Of a stretch of DNA of 64,000 bases, positions 54,322-64,000 are shown one piece after another. The position numbers and the translations under genes were made by a program. The DNA lies in assembly GCA_964017195.1 (NCBI GenBank), contig OZ024898.1:16608475-16672474 (forward strand), written 5' to 3'. The first letter of the stretch is position 1. The number at the start of each line of letters is the position of its first letter. The notes under the pieces were generated by a model. It was not told the DNA's origin, made no database searches, and saw nothing but the letters and a program-made list of their open reading frames with translations. The stretch is from Siderastrea radians. Its lineage: Eukaryota > Cnidaria > Anthozoa > Scleractinia > Rhizangiidae.

Positions 54322-54611
54322 CATGGCCGAAAGATGGCAAAGTCGACGTTTGCAAGGGCTTGTTCCTGAGATCCCTCAAACCCAGTTTCGCTGCGCTTGT
54401 TTTACCGACGATGGCGTCAGAGAGATATCATACCTCGTGTCCCATGTGCCTCGATGAACAACAACAGCCCCCTCCCCCCATTGCTGTGGTCCCTCCTGCT
54501 CAGCCACGCCTCAACTATGGAGTAATGATTGAACGGCTGAGGCAACTACTCAATTCCCCTGACTTGGGACGACAACTTGATCAAGTAAGAGCCATTATTC
54601 TTACTGTCTAA
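54322..54611 (+). pseudogene. RING-finger gene remnant, copy C (exon 1)
   Basis: MAERWQSRRLQGLVPEIP at 54322 leads to FRC, then in another frame TSCPMCLDEQQQPPPPIAVV and MIERLRQLLNSPDLGRQLDQ up to GTAAGA at about 54584. The linker and the DLGRQL helix are better kept than in copy B. The central His-x-x-Cys part of the RING is missing, as in copy B. Confidence 0.5.
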
Positions 54612-55160
54612 GCACGTAGGAGTAAGAAAAAACAATTTTAAATTTTTTTGTCCTCTCTCGTCGTGTCTCGTCGCCACCATCGTCATTCAATGATTCACCT
54701 TATGACTTTGTTCGTCGATGCATGGGTCATTCCTACTTTTCGAGTCGACGTTGTTCACACAGAACTCCACCCTGACTAAATGCAATCCATAGAATTGACA
54801 ACCTCCTGGAACCCTGGAACCGTTCCTTTTTGCAACGAGCACTGGAAACGATCGGGGCCCTTCCTACGATTGGTTTGTTTTCTAGCCATAAGGCAAAGGG
54901 AGAACTCTGAGGATCCATTCACGGCCCTCTTCTTTCAGCTCACTCTTGACTCTTAGACTGATTATAAGGCGAAAGAATGAAATTTCAAATTTCAGTTTGA
55001 AAGGATTTTTTCCACACACTTTTTTTCAGCCACGTTTTCAGATGTCCTACAATGAACTTCTTTTTCGTTCGTCAACGCATCAAATCAGTTTAACAGAATT
55101 TTTTGACTGTTAACAAATCCATGTTTTGTTTGGCTGAGCTGTGCAATCACGGGTGATTTT
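54612..55160 (+). pseudogene. RING-finger gene downstream part, copy C
   Basis: Collinear with 18.72-19.27 kb: the IHLMTLFVDAWVIPTF region near 54690-54740 and a pyrimidine-rich acceptor-like stretch. No uninterrupted frame. It ends where the retroelement begins. Confidence 0.35.
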
Positions 55161-55724
55161 TTCTTTTATCAAAGTACCCTTTTCATCAACCACCTCTTCT
55201 ACAAGACTCGTTGTTACTCTCCCTGAAAACTGCGAGCTAACTGAACAAGAACGATATCTTCTTAGCAAGGATCTTTCGTGTATCCCAACTAGAGCCTACA
55301 ATGACGAATACACAGCAAAAGCAGACTGCGAAAAGTTTTTCTGCTGTCTCCGTCTGAAGGCGTATTTTAGTTTGGACCCATCAAACGCCACAGCACCAAG
55401 TCAACCATCAAAACAGTGTGAGGACCCTTTCAAGACCCTAAAACATTCACCTTCCAACTGGACACCACCTCCTGGAAAATTTGCAGCATTTGACTATTAC
55501 ATTTCCAAATGCCGCTGCGAAATCAAAATGCTCGACTTCAAACAGCGGGTCTCTAAAACAAACCTATCACCACTAGAAAAAGAAGCCCTTTTCTCTCTAC
55601 GACAACGCAAAGACGTTGTAGTCAAACCGGCCGACAAAGGTGGTGCTGCTGTAGTACGGGCACGTGACCTTTACATCCAGGAAGCTGAAAGACAATTGTC
55701 AGACCTATTATCAAAAGCTAGATC
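55161..55724 (+). mobile_element. Penelope-like retroelement PLE-1, copy C, first part
   Basis: An open stretch covers ENCELTEQERYLLSKDLSC, DPFKTLKHSPSNWTPPPGK, LSPLEKEALFSLRQRKD, KPADKGGAAVVRARDLYIQ and stops at 55724 where another element is inserted. It is homologous to 19.28-19.75 kb in copy B and resumes at about 59463. Confidence 0.75.
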
Positions 55725-55726
55725 GT

Positions 55727-58700
55727 AGAGGGGCGGAGCTGTGCAGATTATGCCCTGAATTGTTCATTTTGCGTTCAAAGCACCAAATTCTCAGAAATGA
55801 TAGAATGTTTTATAGTTGTATATACTTGATATACTGCCATCGCAAAATTTTCTACATAAGTGAGTTTTTGACCTTTTTCCAAAATGGTCGCCATCTTGAC
55901 CGGAAGTGGAATTTGGTATTACCGGAAGTGTCATTTTTCCTTCTTAAATTAATTCTGATGTAGGATAAAACGAGTCCTTGCCTATTTTCAACAATTTCCC
56001 CTTGGAAAATAATGCATTACTATGACTATTTGGTCAAATGGAAGCATTTTCGTCTAAGCCGCATATGAAAATATCCTTAAACTGGAAGAAATATTGATGC
56101 TGAGAAGTAACAAAAAATAAAGATATTGTTTCTGACCTATGATGATGTTGTTTCGTTTTTAGTATGTACACAATAATTGGAAGAAATTTGTATAATCCCC
56201 AGAATGCTTCTGTGTATTACCCAGAATGCTCTATAATTTGCACATCAGATCCGCCATCTTTGTTCAGATCGCCATGTGTATCACTGCTAACGCAAACTTT
56301 AAGTATCCACCCGACCAGTGTACTGTTTTAAGAAGACAAACTTGATAGAATAAAATATAAACTTTAAGGAATTTATATAACATACAGACATTTCAGTGAA
56401 ACTTAGGAAAAAAGGGTGACGGGCCTGCGCGGCTCCCACGCGCGTGTTTTAGCCTTTTAAAATGGCTTAAAAATTTAAACCAGAAGTTGTAACTGCAGTT
56501 TTGATTTGTGATTCTCTTTTTAGTGTCTAAAAGAGTACCAGGCCTGCGCGCCTCCTGCGCGCCTGGTTTAGCCTTTCTAGGGTTTTGAATTGTTCTCACG
56601 AGTATATTTTTGACGGAACGCTCTCTTTTGTACGATATTAGGGGCGGTTCGTTGAAAATGTTGTTTAGCAACAGGAATTCGTTAAAACTCTTACGCGCTT
56701 TCACTACAGAGAGATCGATCGTTTGAGAATTCAAATCAAACAACGAAAGAGGCCAATAGCTCCTAGAAAGAACTCAAGCACTGTTGTAAATGAGAAACCA
56801 CATTTCAAGAAGTTAACGCACTTGGCGCTTAGTGAAAACATTGTGACGCTTGAGCGTGTACATAAGGTAGCCGAAATCATCAACAAGAAAATTTCAGAGT
56901 TCGGCGAAATGATGTCAAAACTAGATGACAATCAGAATAAACATGTAGGACAGTATACACGTCTCTTTTCTGAGTCCCAATACGAATACGGGTCCACTAA
57001 GAAACCATCCAAAGCAAACTCAATTAAAGGAAAATCAAGAAAGCCAACAAAAATCAATTCACTTAAAGAAAAGACAAAAACGCCACCCAAGGTCAGTTCA
57101 ACAAAAAGGCGAAAAGAAGGCAGAAAAACCAAACAAAAAAATTTCAAAACGCCTTTAGAGGCAAACAAAAAACACATTAAAAACCTCTCGGATAAAAAGC
57201 TTACAAATGACCAGATTAACTTACTGGCGAAAGGGCTAAAATACATTCCCACTCCCGTGACAAACGAGATGCAAACCGAAACACAACTCTTGCGTGACGC
57301 CGATCATTTCGCGAGAAGAATGCGTCTCCAATACATTTTTCACGGGTAAACACAAAACCTCATCCTTTCCACGTTTAATCTACATGGAAACTACAAGTAC
57401 AATCATCCATAGCCCTTGAAAGCTATTTAGAAGAGGTCAAAATTAAACTGGCAGAACTAGAACCCAAAAAGCCAAAGGATAATCTTAATCCCACTGAACG
57501 CGAGACACTTAACACCCTAAAGCGTGACACCAACATTAACCTTAAAAAGGCTGACAAAGGAACTACATCTGTAGTTCTAAACATTGAGGACAAAATTAAA
57601 GAAGGTCAAACCCAGCTAGATAACAGGGAACACTACAGACCTCTTGGTTTGGTTTTCAACAGCTTATTAGCGGACTCTATCTTGGAAACCACATAGATGA
57701 AATGACCAAATCTGGCTTTGTCAAACACCACAATCGCCTCATATTCCAATATTCTACACCCTAACAAAGATACACAAAGCAACCCCAGTCGGGAGACCTA
57801 TTATTCATTCGTCGATAAACTCCTTCAGCCTATGGCACAACAACAAAAGTCATATCTAAAAGATACAACTCACTTCATCAATTTCTTAGAGAAAACACAA
57901 TCCTTGTTTCAATGGACGATATGAGCTTATGTAGAAATATACCACAAGGGGAACTTAGAATAAACATAAAAAACGAACCTCCTATCCCTACACGACTACT
58001 GCAAAGAGCGCTCAAACTTATCCTAGGGGAGAACTCCTTCCAGTTTACTGGAAAAACTACGTACAAATACATGGGACTGCCACGGGCACCAAAATGGCAG
58101 TTGCTTTCGCCAATATTTTCATGGCTAAGGTAACTAGAGAAGAGATCACACAGTTCATTGAACAAGCTAACAAACAACATCAAACTATCAAGTCTACAGC
58201 TGAAGTATTCAAAACAGAAACAAACTTTTTGGACACTACTGTTTACAAAGGTGAAGGATTTAGAAAGGAGTCGGTGCTAGATGTACGCACCCATTTTAAG
58301 CCCACTGAGACATTTCAGTGCACCCATTTTTCAACTTGCCATCCACCAGGAGTGAAAAGAGGCTTCATCAAAGGAGAGGCTCTAAGGCTACTCAGAACCA
58401 ACTCTTCGAAAACATTCTTTGAAGAGGGCGTCACAAACTTCAAAACACATCTTCTTGAGACTGAGAGGATGCCCAGAAAACTTTAAACAGACAACCCTCT
58501 CAGAAGTTACTTTTGAAGACAGGAATCAAGCCCTCCGACAAAAACAAAAACAAAAAAAGAAAATCTTGCCCTTTGTAACGCAATAACACCCAGCAGTGCC
58601 TAACTTAAAACCAATACTCGTGAACAGCTGGCATTTCATAACACAGCGACCGTTGCTAAACGACATTTTGAAGGAACCTCCCCTCAAAGATATACTCGTG

Positions 58701-59460
58701 AGAGCAAAACTCTAGAAAGGCTAAAAGACGCGCGCAGGAGGCGCGCAGGCTTGTAACTCTTTTAGACACTAAAAAGAGAATCACAAATCAAAACTGCAGT
58801 TACAACGTCTGCCTTAAATTTTTAAGCCATTTTAAAAGGCTAAGACACGCGCGTGGGAGCGCTGCACGCCCGTCACCCTTCTTAACTTTGCTCAAAAAAA
58901 TTTGACCTGATGAAAAATTTTGGTTCAGTCATAACCAGCAGTCAATTGCACTTTAATGTATAAGATGTATCTGTAACTCAAACATATTATAAAAGTCGTT
59001 TTTAAGAGCAGGAGCGCCAAACAGGATGTAATAATGATGAAAGAGGCAATATAATTATTATAAAATGGAAAATAAAGAGGTTTTCTAGACAGATAAAGGT
59101 TATGTTACGATTTATACACCACTTCCGGTTTAAAGTAACGGCCGTTTTGAATATTTTATGTATTTGTATCAGTCTTGTGTTCTGTGGCTCCAAATTACAG
59201 CAGAATTGTTTATATACTAAAACTAGATTCCTCTGCCTGCTTCAGGACCGTTTTAAAGGCAAACAACTAACTATTAGGGCTTTTCTATTAAGTTACAATT
59301 CCACTTCCGGTTCAAGATGGCGGCCATTTTGAAACACCCTCTTAACTCAGCTCACGTCAATTTTTCGCAGTGGCACTATATCAGATATCCATCAACAGGT
59401 TAAAAACTATCTTTCCACCAAGTTTTGTGCTTTTAACAGAAAGTGAACAATTCCAGCACA
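55727..59460. mobile_element. TIR-bounded element inserted into PLE-1, carrying a second Penelope-like element
   Basis: The left end reads GGGGCGGAGCTGTGC; the right end read on the opposite strand is GGGGCGGATATGTGC, a short terminal inverted repeat. A second inverted pair lies inside: CCGGAAGTGG with GCCATCTTG near 55885-55915 and its complement near 59300-59335. The flanking PLE-1 sequence resumes as expected from copy B. I cannot define a clean target-site duplication. No transposase is visible, and the middle is occupied by PLE-2. Confidence 0.6.
56390..58900 (+). mobile_element. second Penelope-like element (PLE-2) with inverted terminal copies
   Basis: About 250-300 bp at 56390-56690 is repeated in inverted orientation at 58645-58900 (both contain GACACTAAAAAGAGAATCAC or its complement and GCGCGCAGG patches). 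Between them a 208-codon frame (56723-57349, Lys-rich, DKKLTNDQINLLAKGLKYIP) and broken frames (LNPTERETLNTLKRDTN, KADKGTTSVVL, SFQFTGKTTYKYMGLP) match the N-terminal and RT regions of Penelope-like proteins. The end EPPLKDILVRAKL is the usual C-terminal block of that family. RT is disrupted; GIY-YIG not seen. Confidence 0.65.
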
Positions 59461-59462
59461 TA

Positions 59463-59830
59463 TCCGCCCCACTATTGTGATCTTACCATGGACCGTAATA
59501 AGAAAGTTGCTGAGGTCGTCCATGACGCCATTTCTAAACTGGAACTTCCACCATCAACCACCAATTTAAATGTTGACCACCTCCGTGCTTCAAAATTCTA
59601 CTTACTTCCCAAGATTCATAAACCAGGGAACCCGGGCAGGCCTATAGTATCAGCTTGTAACTTTGCTACTGAACTCCTAGCCACTTTCTCGATATGACCA
59701 CCAAGCCTCTTGTAGAAAACCTACCAGGCTACGTCAAAGACACTAATCACATGCTTGACATTGTCGAATCTTTTCGTTTCTCCGGCACCCACAATTATGT
59801 GTTCACCATGGACATCAAGTCATGTTTCGA
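59463..59830 (+). mobile_element. PLE-1, copy C, continuation of first part
   Basis: DLTMDRNKKVAEVVHDAISK, FYLLPKIHKPGNPGRPIVS and YVFTMDIKS continue the retroelement cut at 55724. It ends near 59825 just before the RT metal-binding region. Confidence 0.7.
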
Positions 59831-60490
59831 CGCAGCATGGAAGCAAGATTAATTTACCGTCACAAGACTTCATAACCAAGTGAAATGAACACTGACTTTG
59901 CATCTCTCTGATAGTTACTTTTTAGCGCGCGTGCGTGTCGTAGATTCATTTTTGACTTTCAAAATTAACCGAGGCACGTTATTGCTTAACGCCATTATTT
60001 CTCATTGAAGAAGAGATTTTTCCCATTTTCTACTTCAAGCGCAGACACACATTTAAAGTTACATCAAGAATATCTCGATTTACATGCGCTACACAGTTTT
60101 TATGCAATTTTCCGTTTAAAGTACTTTCCTACTGTGACTTTAACATCAAGAATGCCACATCCAAGTAACTTCATGAGAACTTTAAGGAGAGAACTCAACA
60201 GCAAAGTCAGCCACTACCATGAGATATCTAAAAAGGGGGCCCTTCAAAATATTTGACAAAACACGGTTTTCCAGCCACATTGGTTTCCTAAGCAGATGCC
60301 TACGCCACGGGCTAATACCTAATGGATTTCACATCAATTTTCACGACATCGAACCTTTGACAAGGAAACTCTACTCAATACAAGAGGCAAGTAGATATTG
60401 TTAGAAAACACTTCTTTCGTTGCCTTATGCGTGCAACCATCAATCATTAACTATCGCTATCGATGATATCCGCAACGAACTGAGATCCAC
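59831..60490 (+). other. junction region between tandem PLE-1 copies
   Basis: The segment TTTTTCCCATTTTCTACTTC near 60015 and ACATCAAGAATATCTCGATT near 60060 repeat the flank found after PLE-1 at 61930-62000, showing a tandem duplication that included flanking DNA. Next come LSRCLRHGLIPNGFHINF frames (60280-60340), which look like the PLE N-terminal region. Confidence 0.45.
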
Positions 60491-61925
60491 ATCTAATGAC
60501 CCAGACTATCACTGAAAACCTTGAGCTAACTGAACAAGAAGGATGTCTTCTTAGGAAGGGTCTTTCGCGTATCCCAACTAGAGCCCACGATGACGAATAC
60601 ACAGCAAAAGCAGACTGCGAAAAGTTTTACCGTCGTCTCCGTCTGAAGGCGCATTTTAGTTCGGACCCATCAAACGCCAGACCCCCAAGTCAACCATCAA
60701 ATAAGTGTGAGGACCCTTTTAAGACCCTAAAACATTCACTTTCCAACTGGACACCACCTCGACTACAAGATTCTCGATTACAATTAGCGGGTTACTAAAA
60801 CAAACCTATCCCCACTAGAAAAAGAAGCCCTTTTCTCTTTACGACAACGCAAAGACGTTGTAGCGAAACCAGCAGACAAAGGCGGTGCTGTTGTAGTATA
60901 GGCTCGTGACATTTACATCCAGGAAGCTGAAAGGCAATTGTCAGACTTAGCCTTTTATCAAAGCTAGATCGTGATCTTACCCTTGACCATAATAAGAAAG
61001 TTGCCGAGGTTGTCCATGACTCCATTTCTAAACGCGAGCTTCCACCAGCAACTACCAATTTAATTTTTGACGACCCCCGTACTTCAAAATTCTACCTCCT
61101 TCCCAACATTTATAAACCAGGGAACCTGGGCAGACCTATAGTATCAGCCTGTAACTGTCCTACTGAACTCCTGGCCTCTTCCCTCGATATGGTTATCAAG
61201 CCTCTTTTAGGAAACCTACCGCGGTACATCAAAGACACTAATCACATGCTTGACATTGTGGAATCTTTTCGTTTTTCCAGCACTTCCAATTATGTTTTTG
61301 CTATGGATATCAGCTCATTGTATATCGTTATACCCAATAACGATGGCCTACTAGCACACACACTTAATCAACAAACGTGCTTAGCTCAAACCACCTACCC
61401 ATTCCCTGGTCTGCCTTGCCGAGCTCGTCCTTACCCTTAATACCTTCTCCTTCAATGGCGAGTATTACCAACAAACTGGAGGCGTGGCGATGGGAAGCTG
61501 TTTCGGTCCGAACTATGCGTGTTTATTCGTTGGCCACATTGAAGAGCAGATTTTCCAGCAGTACAAAGGAAAAACACCTGACCTCTACAAGGGCTACATT
61601 GACGAATAGTGGCTGCAGCGTCGGGCACCAAAGAGGACTTCCTAAATAATTTTCATCCAAGCCTGAAATTCACTTGGGCCATCTCAGACGACAAGCTTCC
61701 CTTCCTGGATCTCTATTTGACTCCATCCTCTAACCGCCTAATCACTACTTTTTACTATAAAGAGACAGACTCCCACTCTTATCTCAATTACTCATCCTCA
61801 CACCCAGTTCGTTGCAACAACTCAATTCCTTATAGCCAATTTCTACGCCTGAGAAGGATTTGCAGTGAAGAAGAAGTCTTTACAACTAGAAGTGAAGAAA
61901 TGACTTCATTTTTCATACGTCTAAG
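60491..61925 (+). mobile_element. PLE-1, copy C, second (tandem) copy
   Basis: ENLELTEQEGCLLRKGLSRI at 60510, then the same RT blocks in broken frames: KFYLLPNIYKPGN, RPIVSACN, YVFAMDISSLYIVI (61285-61330), GGVAMGS, and YID followed by a frame break at about 61590, close to the lesion in copy B. The tail has LPFLDLYLTPSSN and SYLNYSSS. Confidence 0.75.
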
Positions 61926-62760
61926 GATTTTTCCCATTTTTTACTTCAAACGCAGAGATACTAATTTACATTTGCATCAAGAATATCTCTTTTACATTGG
62001 ACGACTCGATCTCACGGCTTACCAAATTTCCTAACTTTCCTCATAGATCATTAAATCTTTCGCCTCTTGGGGTATGCGTCATCTTTTGGCCAAGATCTTT
62101 GTAGGGCTTCTTTTCATCTGCACATGGACATCCCTGTGAGCATCCTGTGTCAGGAAAACCAAGACACCAGGACCCAACAAGAAGTGTTACGCATTCTTTA
62201 TCTCTTCTAGCTACATCACGTCTTTAATCCCCACATTTCATGCTAGGACATGGCTAGGACATTGACTTACAACATTTTAGTCTCCTGATTAGTCTAATAA
62301 GGGAGACACAACAAATTAACTTCATAGATGGTGGAGCAGGCATACGCTGGCGCTCTGTAGGTAGGTTGCTAAGGTGATTTTTGATAGAGAGCTGTCAAAA
62401 ATTTCATTGATAGTTCGTCCTTATTCAACATCAAAATGTGACGTCATTTGCGAATTTTTAGTTCCGGTATCACGTCAACAACCTCCTTCACCAATGACAT
62501 CCCTTCCCTGTGTCACGTGGTATCTTGCGTCACCACACCTGAATTTTCTTCTTTGTTTTGACTTTGCTTTCAAAAGGCATAGTAGCAGGACGAGTGTGTT
62601 TTCCTTGGAGAATTTGGATAACGGGTAGGAAAACCATCACCGTGTTTCAAAGAAGTCGTCCTCTGGCGGACTTGTCTGCTAGGTACTTTAAGACGCACAC
62701 TAGCCAAGGGAGCTTACACGGTCGGACCTTAACAAGGTTTCTCTAGCATAGAGCAACTCA
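61926..62760. other. RING-gene tail and gene-free segment, copy C
   Basis: Collinear with 20.74-21.68 kb: the RING-gene tail, the GTCTCC/GGAGAC hairpin near 62280-62307, and a TGACGTCA site near 62440. A deletion of about 80 bp relative to copy B lies near 62530. Confidence 0.5.
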
Positions 62761-62764
62761 GAGT

Positions 62765-62950
62765 ATTGCTAGTTATCCCTGGATTTGATGCTATTCCATC
62801 TACCAGTGTGTCGCTGGTGGCCATTTCATACACCTGGATAAAGAGAGACAATGTGGGTTAAGTTCCTTGTTCAAGGAAAGAACACGAATTCAGGGACCGG
62901 CTCGAACAGACAAGAACTGCAACACATTAACCACTGCACCACCGCACCCC
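62765..62950 (-). mobile_element. tRNA-derived SINE-like repeat, copy C
   Basis: The same insertion as 21685-21900. The minus-strand head retains GGTGGTGCAGTGGTTA (A box) and GTTCGAGCC (B box); the body is shorter by an internal deletion. Confidence 0.5.
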
Positions 62951-63044
62951 AAGGACTTGACTGCTAGCTGACAGTTGAAGACTAGAACGTTGACGCTCAC
63001 TATCTACCACTTCTTATGCCCAAATATGGTCATAGACGTTTCTA

Positions 63045-63350
63045 ATGGATCAGCCTTTGTGTACACACTACACGGGAGGTGCCTGCGGTGTGAATCTTTT
63101 GACTGAGGAACTTTGGATACAAGTAGAAGTAGTTATAGGTCCTGCACATTCTCCAAGCAAAAACATCACTCCTATTGCAAGTCAAATGTTAGTGCATGGA
63201 GATCTATTCGTGGACCATGCCACTCAAAAGTGGCTCAAGAACCATCCCCGTGGAAGTTATGTTTTTCAAATCTTGAAACCTAACTATTTTTATCATCAAA
63301 AAAATAGTGTAGCATCATTTCCGTTATCAACAGACATGATTGCATTATGA
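63045..63350 (+). CDS. Rossmann/SLOG-like protein, copy C, open
   Basis: Encodes 101 residues. The N-terminal HYTGGACGVNLLTEEL fits a strand followed by a glycine-rich loop and helix (GGAxGxD-type; here the Asp is Asn, but Asp in copy B). VEVVIGPAHSPSKNITPIA, GDLFVDHATQKWLKNHPRGS and QILKPNYF follow. I recall cnidarian Polinton-associated proteins that continue past this with YAFG and GGTGW, a pattern like SLOG nucleotide-sensing Rossmann domains. Here the C-terminal part is missing or frameshifted, so it is probably truncated. The family assignment is inference. Confidence 0.45.
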   Translation: MDQPLCTHYTGGACGVNLLTEELWIQVEVVIGPAHSPSKNITPIASQMLVHGDLFVDHATQKWLKNHPRGSYVFQILKPNYFYHQKNSVASFPLSTDMIAL

Positions 63351-63469
63351 AAACAGAACCCGTCAGTACTTAAGAACAAACAGCGCAGAGACATTCTTCG
63401 TTTCTTTAATTACGTCAAAAATATCGAGACATTTAATAAGTGAAGCCCTCTCTTTTTGTCTTCTCTTTC

Positions 63470-63655
63470 TCAACAGGTTTCGTCGTCGGCCATGACGGCA
63501 CAGTAGCAGATGATAAAGTGATTGGCACCATCTCTATTCAATTTCAGTAATAGGTGTGCACAAACTCTCAACACATCCTCCATCCAAGCATCTTCCACCT
63601 CTTTCCTTTCAATCATGGTCGTCTCTTGCTCCGTTGTCTCAAAAGAAAAAGGCAA
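63470..63655 (-). CDS. conserved minus-strand ORF, copy C, unknown
   Basis: Counterpart of 22421-22648, with ERKEVEDAWMEDVLRV and NHFIICYCAVMADDE kept. Its N-terminal part differs because about 70 bp are deleted relative to copy B. No function known. Confidence 0.3.
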   Translation of the reverse strand: MPFSFETTEQETTMIERKEVEDAWMEDVLRVCAHLLLKLNRDGANHFIICYCAVMADDETC

Positions 63656-63710
63656 AGGAGGACCCCCTCTTTTGTACCCTTTCCCAAGAAACGAAGTAAC
63701 CTGAGTCGAC

Positions 63711-64000
63711 TATATTAAAAAAAGAGGTGCTTTGGCTCTCTGGGTTTTTTTCTCAGTGACCTGAGCCAGATAAAAGATCAGGCAGAGGAAGCAGATCTTA
63801 GTAGTCTGTCACGTAAGACGTCCTGTCTTTCCTACTAGAACAAGAAGAGGATGACTCTTGATGATAAGACCACCTCTTTTTATACAGCGGTAGTTGTATT
63901 GATCCTAATGGAGAGTAAGCGTTCGAAGTTGACCTTCAACCTGATGTGGAACGGCATTTAAACAAAACTGCGTCAAACGGGCAATTTTGTGGACTGTCTT
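63711..64000 (+). pseudogene. polB: copy C polymerase promoter block and start of N-terminus, cut by window end
   Basis: TATATTAAAAAAAGAGGTGC replaces the TATA of copy B, followed by the same leader and by FEVDLQPDVERHF, the first polymerase block, at about 63917-63960. The window ends inside it. Confidence 0.45.

Noticed and set aside
55727..59460. hAT element call for the GGGGCGGA-ended insertion
   Set aside because: The termini resemble some hAT ends, but I could not find an 8-bp target duplication or a transposase, so only a TIR-bounded element is called.

Overview
The window is eukaryotic DNA, most likely from a marine invertebrate and best matched to an anthozoan cnidarian (inference from repeat and Penelope-retroelement flavour; no host gene fixes the species). 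It is almost entirely mobile and virus-derived. The core signal is a Polinton/Maverick-type, adintovirus-like element: double-jelly-roll major capsid protein, adenain-type cysteine protease, packaging ATPase, arginine-rich core proteins, a parvovirus-like phospholipase A2 and a protein-primed family B DNA polymerase. It occurs as one fairly complete copy (A, 1 to about 14.5 kb) and two much more decayed, mutually similar copies of a diverged relative (B, about 15.2-24.4 kb; C, about 48.0-64.0 kb), plus a fragment D (46.6-47.7 kb).

Copy A: a compact, overlapping plus-strand gene chain (1-6443) encodes virion-type proteins. It converges on the minus-strand DNA polymerase (about 10.74 kb down to 6.5 kb). 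Beyond it lie a minus-strand gene with apparent introns (about 12.6-11.26 kb) and a plus-strand RING-finger gene with a short intron (13.07-14.5 kb). Three tRNA genes (Gly-UCC, Leu-UAA, Trp-CCA) lie in or just beyond this segment. Many genes are broken: in-frame stops in the protease, 2TM protein and others, loss of the ATPase P-loop, and at least two frameshifts in the polymerase. A is therefore an endogenous relic, although the capsid, core and several small genes remain open.

Copies B and C share collinear remnants of capsid, protease, ATPase, the small YFREL-type protein and the RING-finger gene. They also share genes not seen in A: a minus-strand gene with a YIVVYKGG motif, a plus-strand Rossmann/SLOG-like gene, and a polymerase with its own TATA promoter. 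A Penelope-like retroelement sits at the same place in both, so it inserted before B and C separated. C was later enlarged by a 4-kb insertion inside an (AG)n tract, by a TIR-bounded element carrying a second Penelope-like element, and by a tandem duplication of the first one.

Between B and D lies a satellite of about 22 kb (24.78-46.63 kb) with a monomer of about 97 bp. Its left half is organised in near-identical higher-order repeats of 973, 1071 and 1264 bp (10, 11 and 13 monomers). Its middle contains about ten orientation switches. Truncated polymerase genes lie at both edges, in opposite orientation. Fragment D also carries a small intact gene (47228-47701) behind a clean TATA box.
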